64,000 nt of DNA from Castanea sativa (Eukaryota > Streptophyta > Magnoliopsida > Fagales > Fagaceae): positions 2,976,001 through 3,040,000 of the forward strand of contig NC_134022.1 of the NCBI RefSeq assembly GCF_040712315.1, in the 5' to 3' direction. This document shows, in pieces, positions 1 to 12,019 of this stretch. The notes under the pieces are model-generated. The model did no database searches, was not told the origin of the DNA, and worked only from the letters and a program-made list of their open reading frames with translations. A program made the position numbers and the translations under genes. Each line of letters starts with the position of its first letter. Positions within the stretch are counted from its first letter, which is position 1.

Positions 1-91
1 TATGTGTGGGTTTTATTCAAATTCAAATGGAGTATCTTTATTATTCAAAGTAGGAGTTCCAGCTTTACTAGGAAAAGTGTCACTGTAATAT

Positions 92-94
<3 letters not shown>

Positions 95-163
<69 letters not shown>
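95..163. repeat. Compound microsatellite (AT)n(GA)n
   Basis: About 15 AT dinucleotides run directly into about 20 GA dinucleotides, and a T-only tract of about 20 bases follows at 182-201. Compound arrays like this are usually length-polymorphic between individuals. Confidence 0.95.
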
Positions 164-165
<2 letters not shown>

Positions 166-201
166 TGATTAATTTAAGAGATTTTTTTTTTTTTTTTTTT
201 G

Positions 202-1840
202 AGAAAGAGACTGGGTATTTTTAATTGTTAATATTGAGGCACGTTAACCTTAGTGTGTTCCTTTCATCTTTACAAGTCTCTTTTCTATTTCCTTTGGCAT
301 TCTGTCACTATTCATGTGTACTGTTCATGTGTCTGCCCACATGTACTGCTCACATGTATTGTTCACGACAAATCACATTAACTGTTCATAGCTTTTGGAC
401 AAGTTCGATATCAATTTCTTCTCACCTCTATTGCAACCCTAAACGTCCTAGTTCCCATATCCTAATCCTTCTTTCTAAAGTTCTAAACACTAAGTATAAA
501 TCCTCCTAACCTTAAGCCTACCACAAGCACATGTAAACAGGCTCCCCAATGAAAACAGGTGGTGATGCCAAACACCCTTAGGTGGTGATGCCGAAGGTTT
601 GCAGGTAGGTTCTAGGTGGTGAAGCTTAGAATTTGTTTGGTTTATCCCTTTGTTATCCTTATTTTCCTACACTGTTCTACATCATTATCTATAATAGAAA
701 ATCCCCTAAATGTTTGCCTTTTCAAAAGCTTGTCACATTAGAAATAATACAATGGAATCCTGTATTTCATGTGAAACCTACAGGCTAGTCTAAAGAATGA
801 AATAAAGAAAAGAAACAAAAAAGAAAACTGAGAAGGTTGTTTTCTACACCATGAACAGAATCATGAAGTGAAAACTACCACTAGAAACCAAAAGTACATC
901 AATATGTAAAATTTTTATAAAGGATTCAGAAAGCTTCTGAAGTGAAGACTAATTGATCTAAAAGAAGTACCTATATAGTAAAATGCCTATAAAAATAAAA
1001 AGGTATCAAAATAGTAAAATACCACTATCAAACAGAAAAAGGGTGGGTTAGAATTGGATGATAATGAGTAGAAAAAGATCAGACTTCATGAGATGAGCCT
1101 AATTAAATTGGATGGGATCGCAGATGAATTGCTAAAAAATGAGAAGAATGTAGCTAGAATCAAGACCAACATGAGCATAAAAGAGTGAAAGATATATTGA
1201 AGATTGTAGGCGGCAATGCAATTTTCGGAAGACAGAAAAATTAGAGAGAACAGAACCTCCAGGAGGAAGAAAGATAATCACAAAGTTGCAGAACAGTCTT
1301 CTACAATAGAGTAATACATGCAACTATCAACTTAAGTTTTGTAATTATAGATTTCTGCTTCCATTGCAGACTGAAATAGTCTATGTTTTTTTTGTGAACT
1401 ACAAAGTTTCTAGTAATCACAACTGCCAATTGATATCACTACCAGTTTTAGAGAACTTGAGCTTCAGTTTGGACAGTTTTTTTCTATTAAGCTTAGCAAT
1501 ATATATACACACACACAACGTAGAGCTTTTGTTAAATTTTGATGGTGGGATAGAAGTTCTTAACTTAGTATGCAATATTTAAATCTGATTTAACTTTATT
1601 GGAATTTTTTTTTTGAAGAGAACTTTATTGGAATTTAGTTTCATGGGAATAGTTATAATAATCCAAGGCTATAGTTGTCTTGATTTAGAAGGTATAGTAT
1701 CTTTTTGAAAATATTTCAAGTCTGAACAGATTAGTATTCTTTCAAAGGGATTACAATGCAAAGAGTGGCCTTCAAATAGTAAATTTGAATTTCTCTTATA
1801 ATCCAGCTAAGATTATAAGAGAAAATGAATAAAAAACAAT
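202..1840. other. Intergenic, no supported gene
   Basis: AT-rich sequence. The short open frames (for example 225-509) have no recognisable domain and atypical composition. A short near-duplicate phrase about a 'ggtggtgatgcc' motif occurs at 560-592. I see nothing else. Confidence 0.5.
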
Positions 1841-2107
1841 TTTTAGTTTTATTTTTATGTAGCGATGGACAACGTTTCAATAAGGGTATTAAGGACATTG
1901 TTCATTGTTAAAAAATTGACAACTTATTGAGCTCGATGCATGAGGCTTTGGGTGAGTTTAGCCAAAGTTTTTAGCTAACCTAGTGCATTTTAATGGGATT
2001 CTTTCATTTGAACTTTTGGCAATTGCTAACGATATATTAGTGCATTTTACTCTATAGTGGGACTAAATAAGGCCTTGTGTTTGACGCTGCAACTATCAAC
2101 AACACAT
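1841..2107. repeat. Upstream block of a duplicated segment (copy 1)
   Basis: This stretch matches 16181-16460 nearly base for base, for example around 'gcaactatcaacaacaca'. The match breaks after that phrase and resumes at about 2865 / 16645, inside the LRR relic. The two copies therefore belong to one duplicated segment with different internal insertions or deletions. Confidence 0.75.
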
Positions 2108-2859
2108 TTGATCTTAATATGGTTAAAGTGCTTAAAGCTTTGTATTTCAATTGGTTGAATTTTTTGGTATTTATAATAGGGATATTTAAGATTTATCTAT
2201 AAAAAAAATATTTAGGATTCAAATTATCTCTTTGATTGTAACTATCAAATTAAGAGAAAAAAAGAAGTTTAAAATGCAATTATTTTAAATAGTAGTAGGT
2301 ACTAGGTGCTGTCAAAAGTGACGAAGAGGTTCTATATTTGTGGTAAAAACATTGGGATTCCACGTTAGATGCTGCCAATTCTTGGAATTAAAGAGGGAAA
2401 AACTATTTTCCAACCTTCTACTTTTTCATGCTCTCATCCTATTTGCATGCAATTCAGTTCCTCAATCAAACAGGTTGTAAAGCAGGATTTTTGTAGCTGC
2501 AGGTTGTTTACAACAATTGGTAAATTCAATTTTAAGGCTATGGCTTAGCAAAATGATTCTTAATAAATCTGTGAGATTGATGTGAAAAAATTAATATTAA
2601 ATATTTGTGGGCTTACTGTGGTTTTAGTTGGGCGTAATTGGTTTCTTACTTTGATCCAGCATCAGGAACCTTCACACTTTGAGCGAGAACCAAATTAAGA
2701 CAAACGACAACATTTTTTATCAGTTTTTGTTTTTATTTTTTTTTTTAAAAAACACTCAAAACGACGTCTGTTTGTGATATATAACTAAACCCTATTTTCT
2801 CTAAGATTGCGAAGTGAGATGCCTATATCTGCAGGAAGACTGTCCAAAAGGCGATTTGA

Positions 2860-3838
2860 TTGCAGTGAAAATTTATTATTGGTGAGATAAAGTACCTCGA
2901 GTACAGAAGGATGGTACCATATAGATCAGTGTTTCTGAGAATTAGATATTCCAGAGAAGATATGTTGAAGATGGAAGAAGGTAAGACTCCTGTTAGTTTA
3001 TTATTTTGTAATCTCAATATCTCCTGATTGAGTAGGTTCCCAATTTCTTCAGGAATTTCAGCTTTAGAGTAGCTAGACATAAAGAATTAAAATGGAACAA
3101 TTTAGAAGATGCAACTAACATAGATTAATTTTTAGTATTATTTTGATGGGAAAACAAAAAATGAGTAGGATTGTCACATTCCAACTACCTCTCAAACATA
3201 GTTATGTTCCCAAATCCCCAAATTATTTATCCTTAAACTATACCTTTGAAACTATTTAGGCCAAGGGACAACCTCTCAAGCCTCAAGCATGGTAATGTTG
3301 CCAATTTCTCTTGGTATGCCTACTGTAAACATATTTGAAGACAAACGATAGAATTTGAAGCTTCCTGCCTTTGTATAAATGGGAAGGAATCTGTCCAGCT
3401 AACTTGTTGAAAGAAAGGTAAAGGCATTGTAGAAATGGAACATGATAGCACATATAAATTGGAAGGCTACCATTTAAGCTGTTATTTATGAAATGATGCT
3501 TTGCAATGAGGAGGTATTGAACATAGTGGATGGTATGGAAACCATGAGCTGGTTATTATCCAGGTATATTATCTTCAGGTACTGAAGATAACAAATTTCC
3601 TCTAGTATATGTCATTGGTGCTTAGACTCAATGTCTCAAGGTTTGAGATGTTGGAGAGGGAAGGTGGGATTCTACCTGTGAAGCCATTGTCTTCAAGAAG
3701 TATAATTCACAGCCTAGATAACGTTCCAAGCCATGTTGGAAAAAATCCACTAAGATTGCTGTACTGCAAATTAATGAGATTTTTAATCTATGCAATTGAC
3801 TTGGTTCATCAGGCAATGGGCCACTAAAGTTGTTGTCA
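2860..3838 (-). pseudogene. LRR receptor-kinase pseudogene fragment, copy 1
   Basis: On the minus strand, broken frames encode leucine-rich repeats of the plant receptor-kinase type, with phrases such as IPEEIGNLLNQEILRLQNN and LPSSIFNISSLEYLILRN at 2890-3080. More LRR-derived sequence lies at 3628-3816. It is co-linear with the longer relic at 16527-17930 but lacks that copy's N-terminal exon: homology stops near 3838. Frames shift several times and no kinase domain is present. The family (Xa21/EFR-like LRR-RLK) is inferred from the repeat style and from the N-terminus of copy 2. This is a dead fragment. Confidence 0.75.
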
Positions 3839-4369
3839 CTGAAGTTACTGCATGGTTGAGTCTAGCATATTACTTAATCTGAATCCAATACATTCTTCAA
3901 ATGAGATATCACTAATTAAATGGGAAACATTTTTGGTCATATCAAAAGAACTTCAGAAATTGATTTATTTTCTTTGATGCGGTTTAGAACCGTCAAAGGT
4001 TGAACCTTTGGCATATAGGTCAAATTGCTTAACAAAATAATGACATGACCATATTTCTGAAATTTCATAAAGTGAATTTCAATTTTAATATTTTTCTAGA
4101 TTAAATTTGGTAATCTTTTTATATTTGGGATCTTAATGCTACAAAAGATGTCTTGCTTGATTTGTGTTAAAGCTAATTTGTATGTTATATACTTTATCTC
4201 CTCATCAATTTACCGTAGTAGATGATGAATTTGGACAAATGTCAAGTTTTGAGAAGTATATTGTATCTGGGATTGAGATTCATATTTACAATTGTTTTAA
4301 GCATATTCCATGTGGATTTACTTTTCTTTTGTTGCAGAAGATGTTGATAATGAGTTGGCAAATTTCAAG

Positions 4370-4434
4370 GCATGGTTTTACTATGTTTATTATAAATCCT
4401 GAAACCCAAAAGTATGCTCCACCACAATTTTGAT
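4370..4434 (+). pseudogene. Short 3'-exon-like segment shared by the duplicated blocks
   Basis: This segment and 29672-29735 are close copies reading GF(T/A)MFI(I/V)NPxTQKY(A/V)PPQF followed by a stop. In the second copy an intron-acceptor-like TTTCAG precedes it. It looks like a terminal exon carried along with the GEN-like duplication. I do not recognise the parent gene. Confidence 0.35.
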
Positions 4435-4830
4435 GAAATATATTTTTCTGTTTAATGTTGTTAACAATTTCTAATTTTAATATGATTTTTCTCAAAGAAA
4501 ATGTAGTGATACACATTGAGAAGACTTTGAAACCCAATAGCATTGGTTTATTTTGTTGTCAAGGACTTTTAGAACTTAAAAAAAAAAAAAAATCAATGTA
4601 TTTCTTATGAACTTAGTTTTTTATTTTATTTTTTTTATTCTTTGGTTTAATAATTGATTATTATTTTGTTTGGTTTCTCAATGCATATGAAATCTTCTAC
4701 AAAATATAAATTTACAAGAAAAATAAGCTAAATAATAGAGAAAACTTTTCAAAAGAAACTTTTATTAATAAAAAAAAAAGGCTACATCGCAAATTCCATT
4801 TTCTAACTTTGCTTAAAATACAACTTCTCA

Positions 4831-4987
4831 CCGCACACCTTTGGTACAATGGTCACTCTACAAGTACAAATGCTTGTGAGGTGTGGGGGGCAAAGGCCAG
4901 AGATCGAGTTTTCAAGGGGGAGCTTCACATGCATATACACTTAGATTAGACCAGAACAGAATTCTATCTTGTATAAAAAAAATTCCC
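4831..4987 (+). mobile_element. tRNA-derived SINE candidate
   Basis: The sequence has a pol III box-A-like 'tggtacaatggtc' near 4846 and a degenerate box-B-like 'agatcgagttttc' near 4901. It ends in an A-rich tail at 4972-4982. A short direct repeat 'cttctca' flanks it (4824-4830 and 4988-4994), which is weak evidence for a target-site duplication. It is absent from the paralogous position upstream of the second GEN-like copy. Confidence 0.55.
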
Positions 4988-6368
4988 CTTCTCAGTCTCA
5001 GTCTTAGTCTCAGTAGTTAGTATGGGTGTAAAGAACTTGTGGGATATCTTGGAATCATGCAATAAAACTCTACCACTTCACCGTCTCCAGTAAGTTTCCC
5101 ACTTTTCTTTTCTCTTTTTCTCGTCAACCAAACAGACCCTAATGATTATTTTTCTTTTGGGATTTATGTTTGGTTTTTAAAATTTTGAATTATGGGTTTT
5201 TAGGAACAAGAGGGTCTGCATAAATCTCTCTTGCTGGATGGTTCAAATTCAAAACGTTAGCAAATCACACTCTTGTATAAAAGAGAAGGTTTATCTCAAA
5301 GGTCTCTTTCACCGCCTCAGAGCTTTCATTGCTGTTAATTGCACCATTGTTTTTGTTACAGGTACTTAATTCATATGCTTTTGTCTTTCGGGGTTTCTTC
5401 AATTCTGTCATTTACTTTTAAAACTAGATTTGTGTTTTTAATTTAATCCTTTACTTACTGTGAAGATTGGTTTTTGGTTTTCTGTCAAATAATGACTAAT
5501 GGGGCACTTGATTTTTTGGAATAGTTTGCATAGATGAAAATGAGACTCTTATAATGTAACAGTTCTCTGTATACATTCTATGTACATGGGATTTGGCCCC
5601 TTAAGCGGTTAATGTATGAATTCTTGCTTATCTATTAAGTATATGAAAACAATGCATTCAGTTAAGATGTCATTGCTTTCAGAGCATGGCATTTGACCAC
5701 ATATCTTAATTTTAAGTAATCTTTGCTGCCTGTAGATGGATCCATTCCTGCTATTAAGCTATCAACTTATACACGCTGCTTAAATTCAGGAAGTGAGGTG
5801 AGAATCCTTGTGTGCAAATGCAATCATTGTATGTTGTTTACTTTCTTTTAAACTTATTTTGGGTCCTTTTCTCTTTTGGAAAGTTCTTCATACTAACTTC
5901 ATTTGGTTTATGAAGGCAGGTTACTCAAGATGATAGAAACTTGCAAAATGTTAACTCTCTACAAAGAAATATGGGATCCGAGTTTTCATGCATGATTAAA
6001 GAGGCTAAAGTTTTGGGCATGGCACTTGGCATTGCTTGCTTAGATGGGTAATGTCTACTGTTAAAGTAAAATTTTTTAATATAGGATTATAGAAGCAAGA
6101 ACTCACTAATTTTTTGTCAAATAAAGGAATATTAAAATTTATCTACATGAAATCTCTTAATGGGTTTAATGAATAAAAAAGTGTAACGAATGGGCACTAA
6201 AAGAATGAAATAATTATAAACAATTTATTTTATCTTATTAATCTAACCAATATTGAAAAAAGCATTTTTGTCTAATCTAAAATTTTCAGGTCTAGTATGG
6301 TTTGTTTTGCGTGATATTATGGTAAATCATGATGCACCACATCATTCAATAAAACTATATATGGGAAT

Positions 6369-6532
6369 TGTGGGTTCCAATTAGCTTAATTGGTAAAATC
6401 TCTTGTCGTTGAATAAGAGATTTGTGGTTCTATCTCTGTTTGCATCAAAAACCAATTAGTGTCTTAGTTTGATGATAAAGGACGCTCATCAGAAGCGAAC
6501 GTCATAGGTTGAAACTCTACCCCTTAAAAACA
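6369..6532 (+). mobile_element. tRNA-derived SINE inside a GEN-like intron
   Basis: The element shows an A-box-like 'tagcttaattgg' near 6382 and a B-box-like 'gtggttctatctc' near 6424. It ends in a short A-rich tail. It is flanked by a 12-bp imperfect direct repeat, atatatgggaat (6357-6368) and atatatgagaat (6533-6544). The paralogous intron near 31878-31895 has a single copy of that target and no insertion. It therefore inserted after the duplication or was lost from the other copy. Confidence 0.8.
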
Positions 6533-6612
6533 ATATATGAGAATATGTTTCCTTGAAAGAGGAGAGAAGGGCTTTGATTCATGGAAATACTTTTGGGAAA
6601 AAAATATTAGTG

Positions 6613-6627
6613 CCCCCCCCCCCCCCT
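6613..6627. repeat. Poly-C tract
   Basis: A run of about 14 cytosines in the intron of GEN-like copy 1. A shorter run is at the paralogous site near 31955. Confidence 0.8.
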
Positions 6628-7419
6628 TTCTTTCTTTTCGTCTATTGTAAACAAAAAGACCTGAACTAACTCTATATATGTTTTTGTTTTATTTATCTAA
6701 AATTTAGGATCGAGGAAGCTGAAGCATAGTGTGCATTACTACTCCGAATCGTTACATGTGAGTACACTTTTTACTATTAGTCATGTTGGGATTATTCCAT
6801 AGGAGATGCATACTATGCACTATCATATTCTCATTATAAAACATCATTGACGTTGGTGTCATCATTATCATTTTTCATTAACATTACTATAATGACCATC
6901 AAGATGGATGTTTCACTTCGGACTCAGATGTCTTTCTTTTTGGTGCAAGGACAGTGTACAAAGATATATGGTTGCATATTGAAATTTCTTAGAGTAACTT
7001 ATTTTTTGTGTGCTAATTATGCATCCATTTTGCTAATAAATTAGGATATGGTGGTTATGTCACTTGCTATGAATTGACAAACATAGAGAGACGGCTTGGA
7101 TTTGGAAGGAACTCATTGGTAAATTCCTAATTGTCAATGTAAACACTTATGAAGCTTTTTAGAACAAAAATAATAATAATTCTTTTGCTATGCAATTGAT
7201 TAACAATGACAACAACCAAACCTTAGTCCTAACTGTTTTGGGCTTACTACTTCGATATTTGTTTGATTGGTCACGTGTGTGGGGTCTCAAATAATACCTC
7301 TTTTGTGTAATTTTGTAATTCTTTTAGGTTATGAAGTGCTTATCATCACGAGTCAGTTGAAACTTTTTTCATTAATAACTTATTTTACTAATAAGAAAAA
7401 GTGAAAAAGAATATATTAA

Positions 7420-7640
7420 TGGTGGAAATCACTTTTTCGTCCTTACATTTTCAGTCAATTCTCACTTTAGTCCCTACATTTTATTTTTACCGAATTTAGT
7501 CCTTATCCTGAAAAACACTTCTCAGTTTGGTCCCTTCCGTTACTCATTTAACAGAATTATCCTACATGGCAAACGGTCCAACAGTAAATGCTGACATGTC
7601 CATTAAAATAATATTAAAAAAATTATTTACATTTTTAAAA
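7420..7640. repeat. Dispersed repeat with 'tttagtccctacatttt' motifs
   Basis: Phrases of the type 'tttagtcc(c)tacattt' and 'tttggtccctt' recur here. This sequence style is common in high-copy plant DNA transposons. It begins exactly where homology between the two GEN-like blocks ends, so it probably marks an insertion or rearrangement boundary. I could not define its ends or class. Confidence 0.4.
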
Positions 7641-7644
7641 ATGC

Positions 7645-7822
7645 CATGTAAGTGCACAATTTGTACCCGGATCCAAAAAGAGTAATGGACTTAGGCCCAA
7701 AGAGCCTTATACAATGAAATTTGTAGAGTATGGATTTGAAACCTAGGCTAGGGATACTGGAAAGTTGATAAACATGCTAGAATGCCGCAGTCTATGCAAG
7801 AAACAGATGAATGTGACAAAAT
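7645..7822 (+). mobile_element. Truncated LTR fragment related to the solo LTR at 37986
   Basis: It starts TGTAAGTGCACAATT and aligns with the first ~170 bases of the solo LTR at 37986-38759, including 'agccttatacaat' and 'tttgtagagtatgg'. Homology then stops. The rest of the LTR is absent, so this is a partial copy. Confidence 0.7.
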
Positions 7823-7829
7823 TTTGTGA

Positions 7830-9640
7830 ATATCACTTCTTGTCAATAGCTCAACATTCAACACCATGGACCATAGCTAATCTTATAGCAGTCTATTATT
7901 ACTACTACAATTTACTTTTTGGTATCGTTCAGGACAAAAAAGAAGAGTTTCAGTTTAGAGTCAATTACAAAATACTCACACCTATCATTTTATCTTCATA
8001 GAGCAATCTACCTTATTTTAATCACTCCATTCGTATATATGCTGAAAATTTCAGCCAATTTCATGCATTCTTTGCATTAAACCATAAGATCAAACATTAA
8101 GAAGTTTACTTGAACCTTTTTAAACCCTGATTAGCTCATAATCCTACTATCAAAGCTCCTAGTCACCTACCTCTAAATATGAAGGGGAAATGAGAGGGAT
8201 TGAGGTGGGGTAAACAAACTTTTATAGAAGAATAAGATAACAGGGCGTGAAGTTCAAGTTCATGTTATTTAGTCCTGAATAATTGATGTGAAATGATAAT
8301 CTCTGTTTGGTTGTTTAAACTATTCTGAAAAAAATCAAAGTAGCAGCATAAGATCTAGAAGAATTCAACAAATATGAGAAATTTGCAAAAACTAAACGTT
8401 CTCACCGTTAACCAATAGAAAAATCCACGTAGAAGATTCAAAACTTTAGGAAGATCATGATGTACTAAATTTATCATTTCAGCAAGATCTGCAACATCAT
8501 AAACCAATTCATAAAACATTCAACAGTATATTTCATTTCAAACTGTACAAATATTTCATTGAATCAAGATCCACACATATGAGCATTACGTAAGTTTGTA
8601 AACATTAAGCACAATTACAAAATTAAGGAAACAAACACATAGAAAAGCAAATAGAATAATTTGAGATTCACTCAGCAATCATAGAAAAGCAAATAGAATA
8701 AAATGAGATTCACTCAGCAATACAGATTCTGTCCTTTGGTCATACTTGGAATTGCAGTCCTCACTAAAATTGCAAAAGATAGCATTGCATCAAATGATTC
8801 AAAATAACAAGGATCAATGATCAAGATCATAAACAGAGAAAGGAAAAAATGAAAACAATATCTGACATAATTCTCATAAATTTTCAAGAACGCTGCAATT
8901 AATTGAAATAAATGGAATTAGAAAATAGCCAAACCAACATTAGGCATTAAAAGATCCCACGTACGTATAGGCTATAGCTAAACAACCATAATGGAAAATT
9001 GATGGATCTTGACAAAAGAGAAATTAAGTCAAAGATAGCTGTCTCACACTCTCACTCTCACCAGCAGCTTTACAAAAGAATTATCTACATCAGGGATCAA
9101 TGTGGTAAACAAAGTGAGAAATGGAACATGGTAGGCCACTAATCCCAGAACTAAATGATGGGCTAGGTTTATGTTCAAGCGATTAAAAAAATATTCAGAC
9201 AAAGTTAAATTCTGATAAGATCATTCTAATCACATTCTATGAAATAGGCCATGAGATTAAAAATATTCATGGATGTTGATTTGAGTTGTCACATAATGAG
9301 TTAGAGGAAATTTCCTCTAAACCTGTTTGGGGGAAAATTGTGTCCAAAAAGGGGGAGGGGTCAGCTACTTCAATCCTATTTGCAATCGTAATTGGAATCA
9401 TGTGATATAGCATGCAAAAAATGTTGTAAAAAATATACTCCATCTGTCAAGCAATAAATGAAATTTTGCAAAATGACACACATTAATGAAACAAAATAAA
9501 CATTGTAATCTTCCAAAACGCTTTTAGGAGGGCAAAGTGTTTTGAATTATCCTACGCCTCCCATCTTGGGCAATTTACAAAGATTATTATGCCTGTTTTG
9601 TTTGATTAAAATGCAACAAACAATGTGTTAGAATGTGTTT
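7830..9640. other. Intergenic AT-rich DNA, includes a 42-bp tandem duplication
   Basis: No gene supported. At 8639-8721 a 42-bp unit containing 'agaaaagcaaatagaata' and 'gagattcactcagcaat' is present twice in tandem with few differences. Part of this stretch nearest 9640 is probably the 3'UTR of the SPT2-like gene. Confidence 0.5.
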
Positions 9641-9650
9641 TACATGTTTA

Positions 9651-11332
9651 TCATCGCAGCCACAATCCTTCAAAGAAAGATAAATCAAAAAGTCAAAAAT
9701 AAAAGCAGCTATTAAATCCATATCTAACTTACCAGAATAGTGATCTCGATATGATTTTCCGAGACGACCTACATCATATACTTTTATCCTGCCACGCAAG
9801 TCTCTATGGCGTTGCATTGGTTTGCGATAAGAAAATTCATGGAAGAGTACCTCATACTCCTTCTGGTTGTAAGGCATTCTAAGAATTTCCATCAGTTTCT
9901 CCTTAAACTGAGAATTACCTCTTCCAATAGTTCTCTTAGCATGCCACTGGTGGTGTACATCCTTCTCAATGATACAAAGAGCAATACAAGAAAATTCCAA
10001 ACAACATAAAATCGACAGGTAATGAGCCAATAGGGTACAAAATTCATATACAAAAAGAAAGCAAAGTTGTTGTGAAGTTAGATACATACAGCTGAGTTCA
10101 TTAGCAACTTATTTGTAACAGCAAGCTTATCCGTATCAGCTAAAGTTTCGTAAGCATCATCCTCTAGTTTCACCTAGTGACATGCAACCCAATACAAGTT
10201 AATTTCATAAATAAAATCTATTGCAAATACATATACAAAAACCTTTCTTCTTCTTCTTCTTTTTTAGCATTATAACGCTAAAATCATATGCAAACAAGGA
10301 AAATTATGAAAAGTAGCCAAACTAGGTACGTACAGCTGAGTTTGCTTCAAACTTTGTGGCATGAAGTGAAGTTTCACCGCCAACGTTTTGAGCTTTCAAT
10401 CGTTTCCCCCTTTTGGCCAAAATATCCGCAGCAATGTCATCTAATTTCTGACGATTCAAGAACAACTGATAACTTTCAGAATTTAAACTGGAACCCTCAC
10501 CCATCCCATTAGAAAACTGATTTGCAGGTTCTAAATTCTCCATCTTTATCGCCTTCAAAATCTTTGGTTTAGTATGTGGAACTTCTGGACTTTTCGGTTC
10601 TCCTCTCTTCACAGAATTCCTCCAATCTTCTTTTCTTGAAGTCACTGAATTCCTCCTATCTTCTTTACTTGGAATCGTTGAGAATATCATATCTTCTTCT
10701 CTTGGAATTGCCAAGTTCCTCCTATCTACTGCTCCTCTTAGAGTTGTCAAATTACTCTTATTATTTTCTTTTAGAGTGGCCCAATTGATCCCATTTCCAT
10801 TAGACAGCGCGTTGTCCTCCCCTTCGTACTTTTTATAAACAGGGATCACACCCTCTCCAGAGATTTCCAGTATATAAGAATTCCCATCTACCCTCAAATT
10901 ATCCAAAAACATCTTGTATTGTGGATCTAAATCATTATCGACATCATCATCTTGTTTTTCTTCAAAAGACTTCCCATCTTCCCTCAAATTATAAGTGAAC
11001 ATCTTGTATTGTGGATCAAAATCATTATCACCATCATCATATTCTTTTCCTTCAAAAGACTGGGATTGTTCTTCACTGTACTTTCTCAAGGCAAACAAGA
11101 AATTGTTGTAATCCTCGTCTATTAGTGGACCATCTTTACCATCATCCCCCATGGTTGTTCTAGGTTTCTTTGAAGCACGAGAAGAAGTGGGCTCAAACTT
11201 GCGACGACCAAAGAGCAATCTCTTCAATGGCCTCTGCAACTTCACATCAATAATGCAGTCTAAATTTTCGGGAATAGACAGCTTGTCTGAAACTGGAACA
11301 AAGGATTTCTCCTTAGCCTTAGAGGCTGCCAT
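9651..11332 (-). CDS. SPT2-family chromatin protein (four coding exons)
   Basis: The family comprises DNA- and histone-binding chromatin factors acting with transcription; that role comes from the family. Predicted coding exons are 10334-11332, 10090-10173, 9733-9961 and 9651-9667, joined at GT-AG sites, giving about 443 residues. The N-terminal part is basic/acidic and low-complexity, with two tandem copies of an acidic segment (D-N-D-x-D-P-Q-Y-K-M-F-x-x-N-L-R) at about residues 95-160. The C-terminal SPT2 domain is recognisable in exon 3: FKEKLMEILRMPYNQKEYE, then RDLRGR and GKSYRDHYS. The start ATG at 11330-11332 lies just after an acceptor at about 11349, so the 5'UTR has an intron. The last exon is uncertain: reading through the donor at 9732 would instead end at 9587. 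Confidence 0.85.
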
Positions 11333-11928
11333 TCTGGTTTTAGGAACTGCAATACACAACAAGTGCCAAGAATAAAAACAAGCAATGTCCCTGCCTTTCT
11401 GCCATATATCTCAAGGGGGCATGACATGACACAACATGAACGAACAAGGGAACAAAGCAAATCACGGTATAAAAATGTGAAGACCCTACCAATAGCCTTT
11501 TATAAGAAAAACCCAGATTCAAATCCTCCTAACCATTGAATTTCACACACACACACACACAAAAACCCCAAAATGCAGCAAATAGAAGTAATAGTAGTTC
11601 CATTATCACAAGCCTCAGAAACTAGAGTATGAACAAATTGTACAAATAATAAGCCTTTTTTATGATCTTTATTGTACAAATGATTCTCATAAGCTAAAGT
11701 TACAGAAATAATTTCATCATACAAGGAAATTGGAATTTTGGTAACTCCAAAAATCCCCAATTCTTAATTTCAATTCTACAAATAAAAATCAGAAGATAAT
11801 CACAACTAAAGTTCAATTACGTGATTAACAATCAACAATTTGGATTATATATAAAAATGGGGCCTAAAAAACCCTAACCCTAACAATGCAATCTCTTGAA
11901 AGTGCAGGAGAAATTACCAACCGGTCGG

Positions 11929-12012
11929 AGATCGACGATATTCCGGCGACGGAAGGTGACGTGGGGATCGGAATCCCGGCCACTGAGGCTTGCTTTTGCT
12001 GGTTTTGTCGTC
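11929..12012 (-). promoter_or_regulatory. Probable 5'UTR exon of the SPT2-like gene
   Basis: A GC-rich island in AT-rich surroundings. On the minus strand it ends at a GT dinucleotide near 11929 and would splice to the acceptor near 11349, upstream of the start codon. The exon boundary and transcription start are inferred; no TATA box was convincing. Confidence 0.4.
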
Positions 12013-12019
12013 TTCTACT

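Larger units (their letters stand above)
5022..7118 (+). pseudogene. GEN/SEND1-like flap endonuclease pseudogene, copy 1 (5' exons only)
   Basis: Splicing of recognisable exons (5022-5089, 5214-5361, 5736-5797, 5930-6047, 6708-~6757, ~6903-6990, ~7045-7118) gives the N-terminus of a Rad2/XPG-family nuclease close to plant GEN-like 2. It starts MGVKNLWDILESCNKTLPLH, and the I-region contains GCFTSDSDVFLFGARTVY. In the family these proteins cut Holliday junctions and flaps; the acidic residues of the SDSD region bind metal. Exons 1-4 are clean. Exon 5 has TAG at 6727-6729 where the second copy has CAG, followed by a frame loss. Exons after ...LGFGRNSL are missing. A SINE sits in the intron before exon 5. 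This is a truncated non-functional copy. Confidence 0.85.

Noticed and set aside
6378..6435. Possible tRNA gene
   Set aside because: It has only degenerate A and B boxes, no cloverleaf, and sits inside an element with a target duplication, so it is a SINE.
9806..10009. Plus-strand frame antisense to the SPT2 exon
   Set aside because: Shadow of the SPT2 coding exon on the opposite strand.
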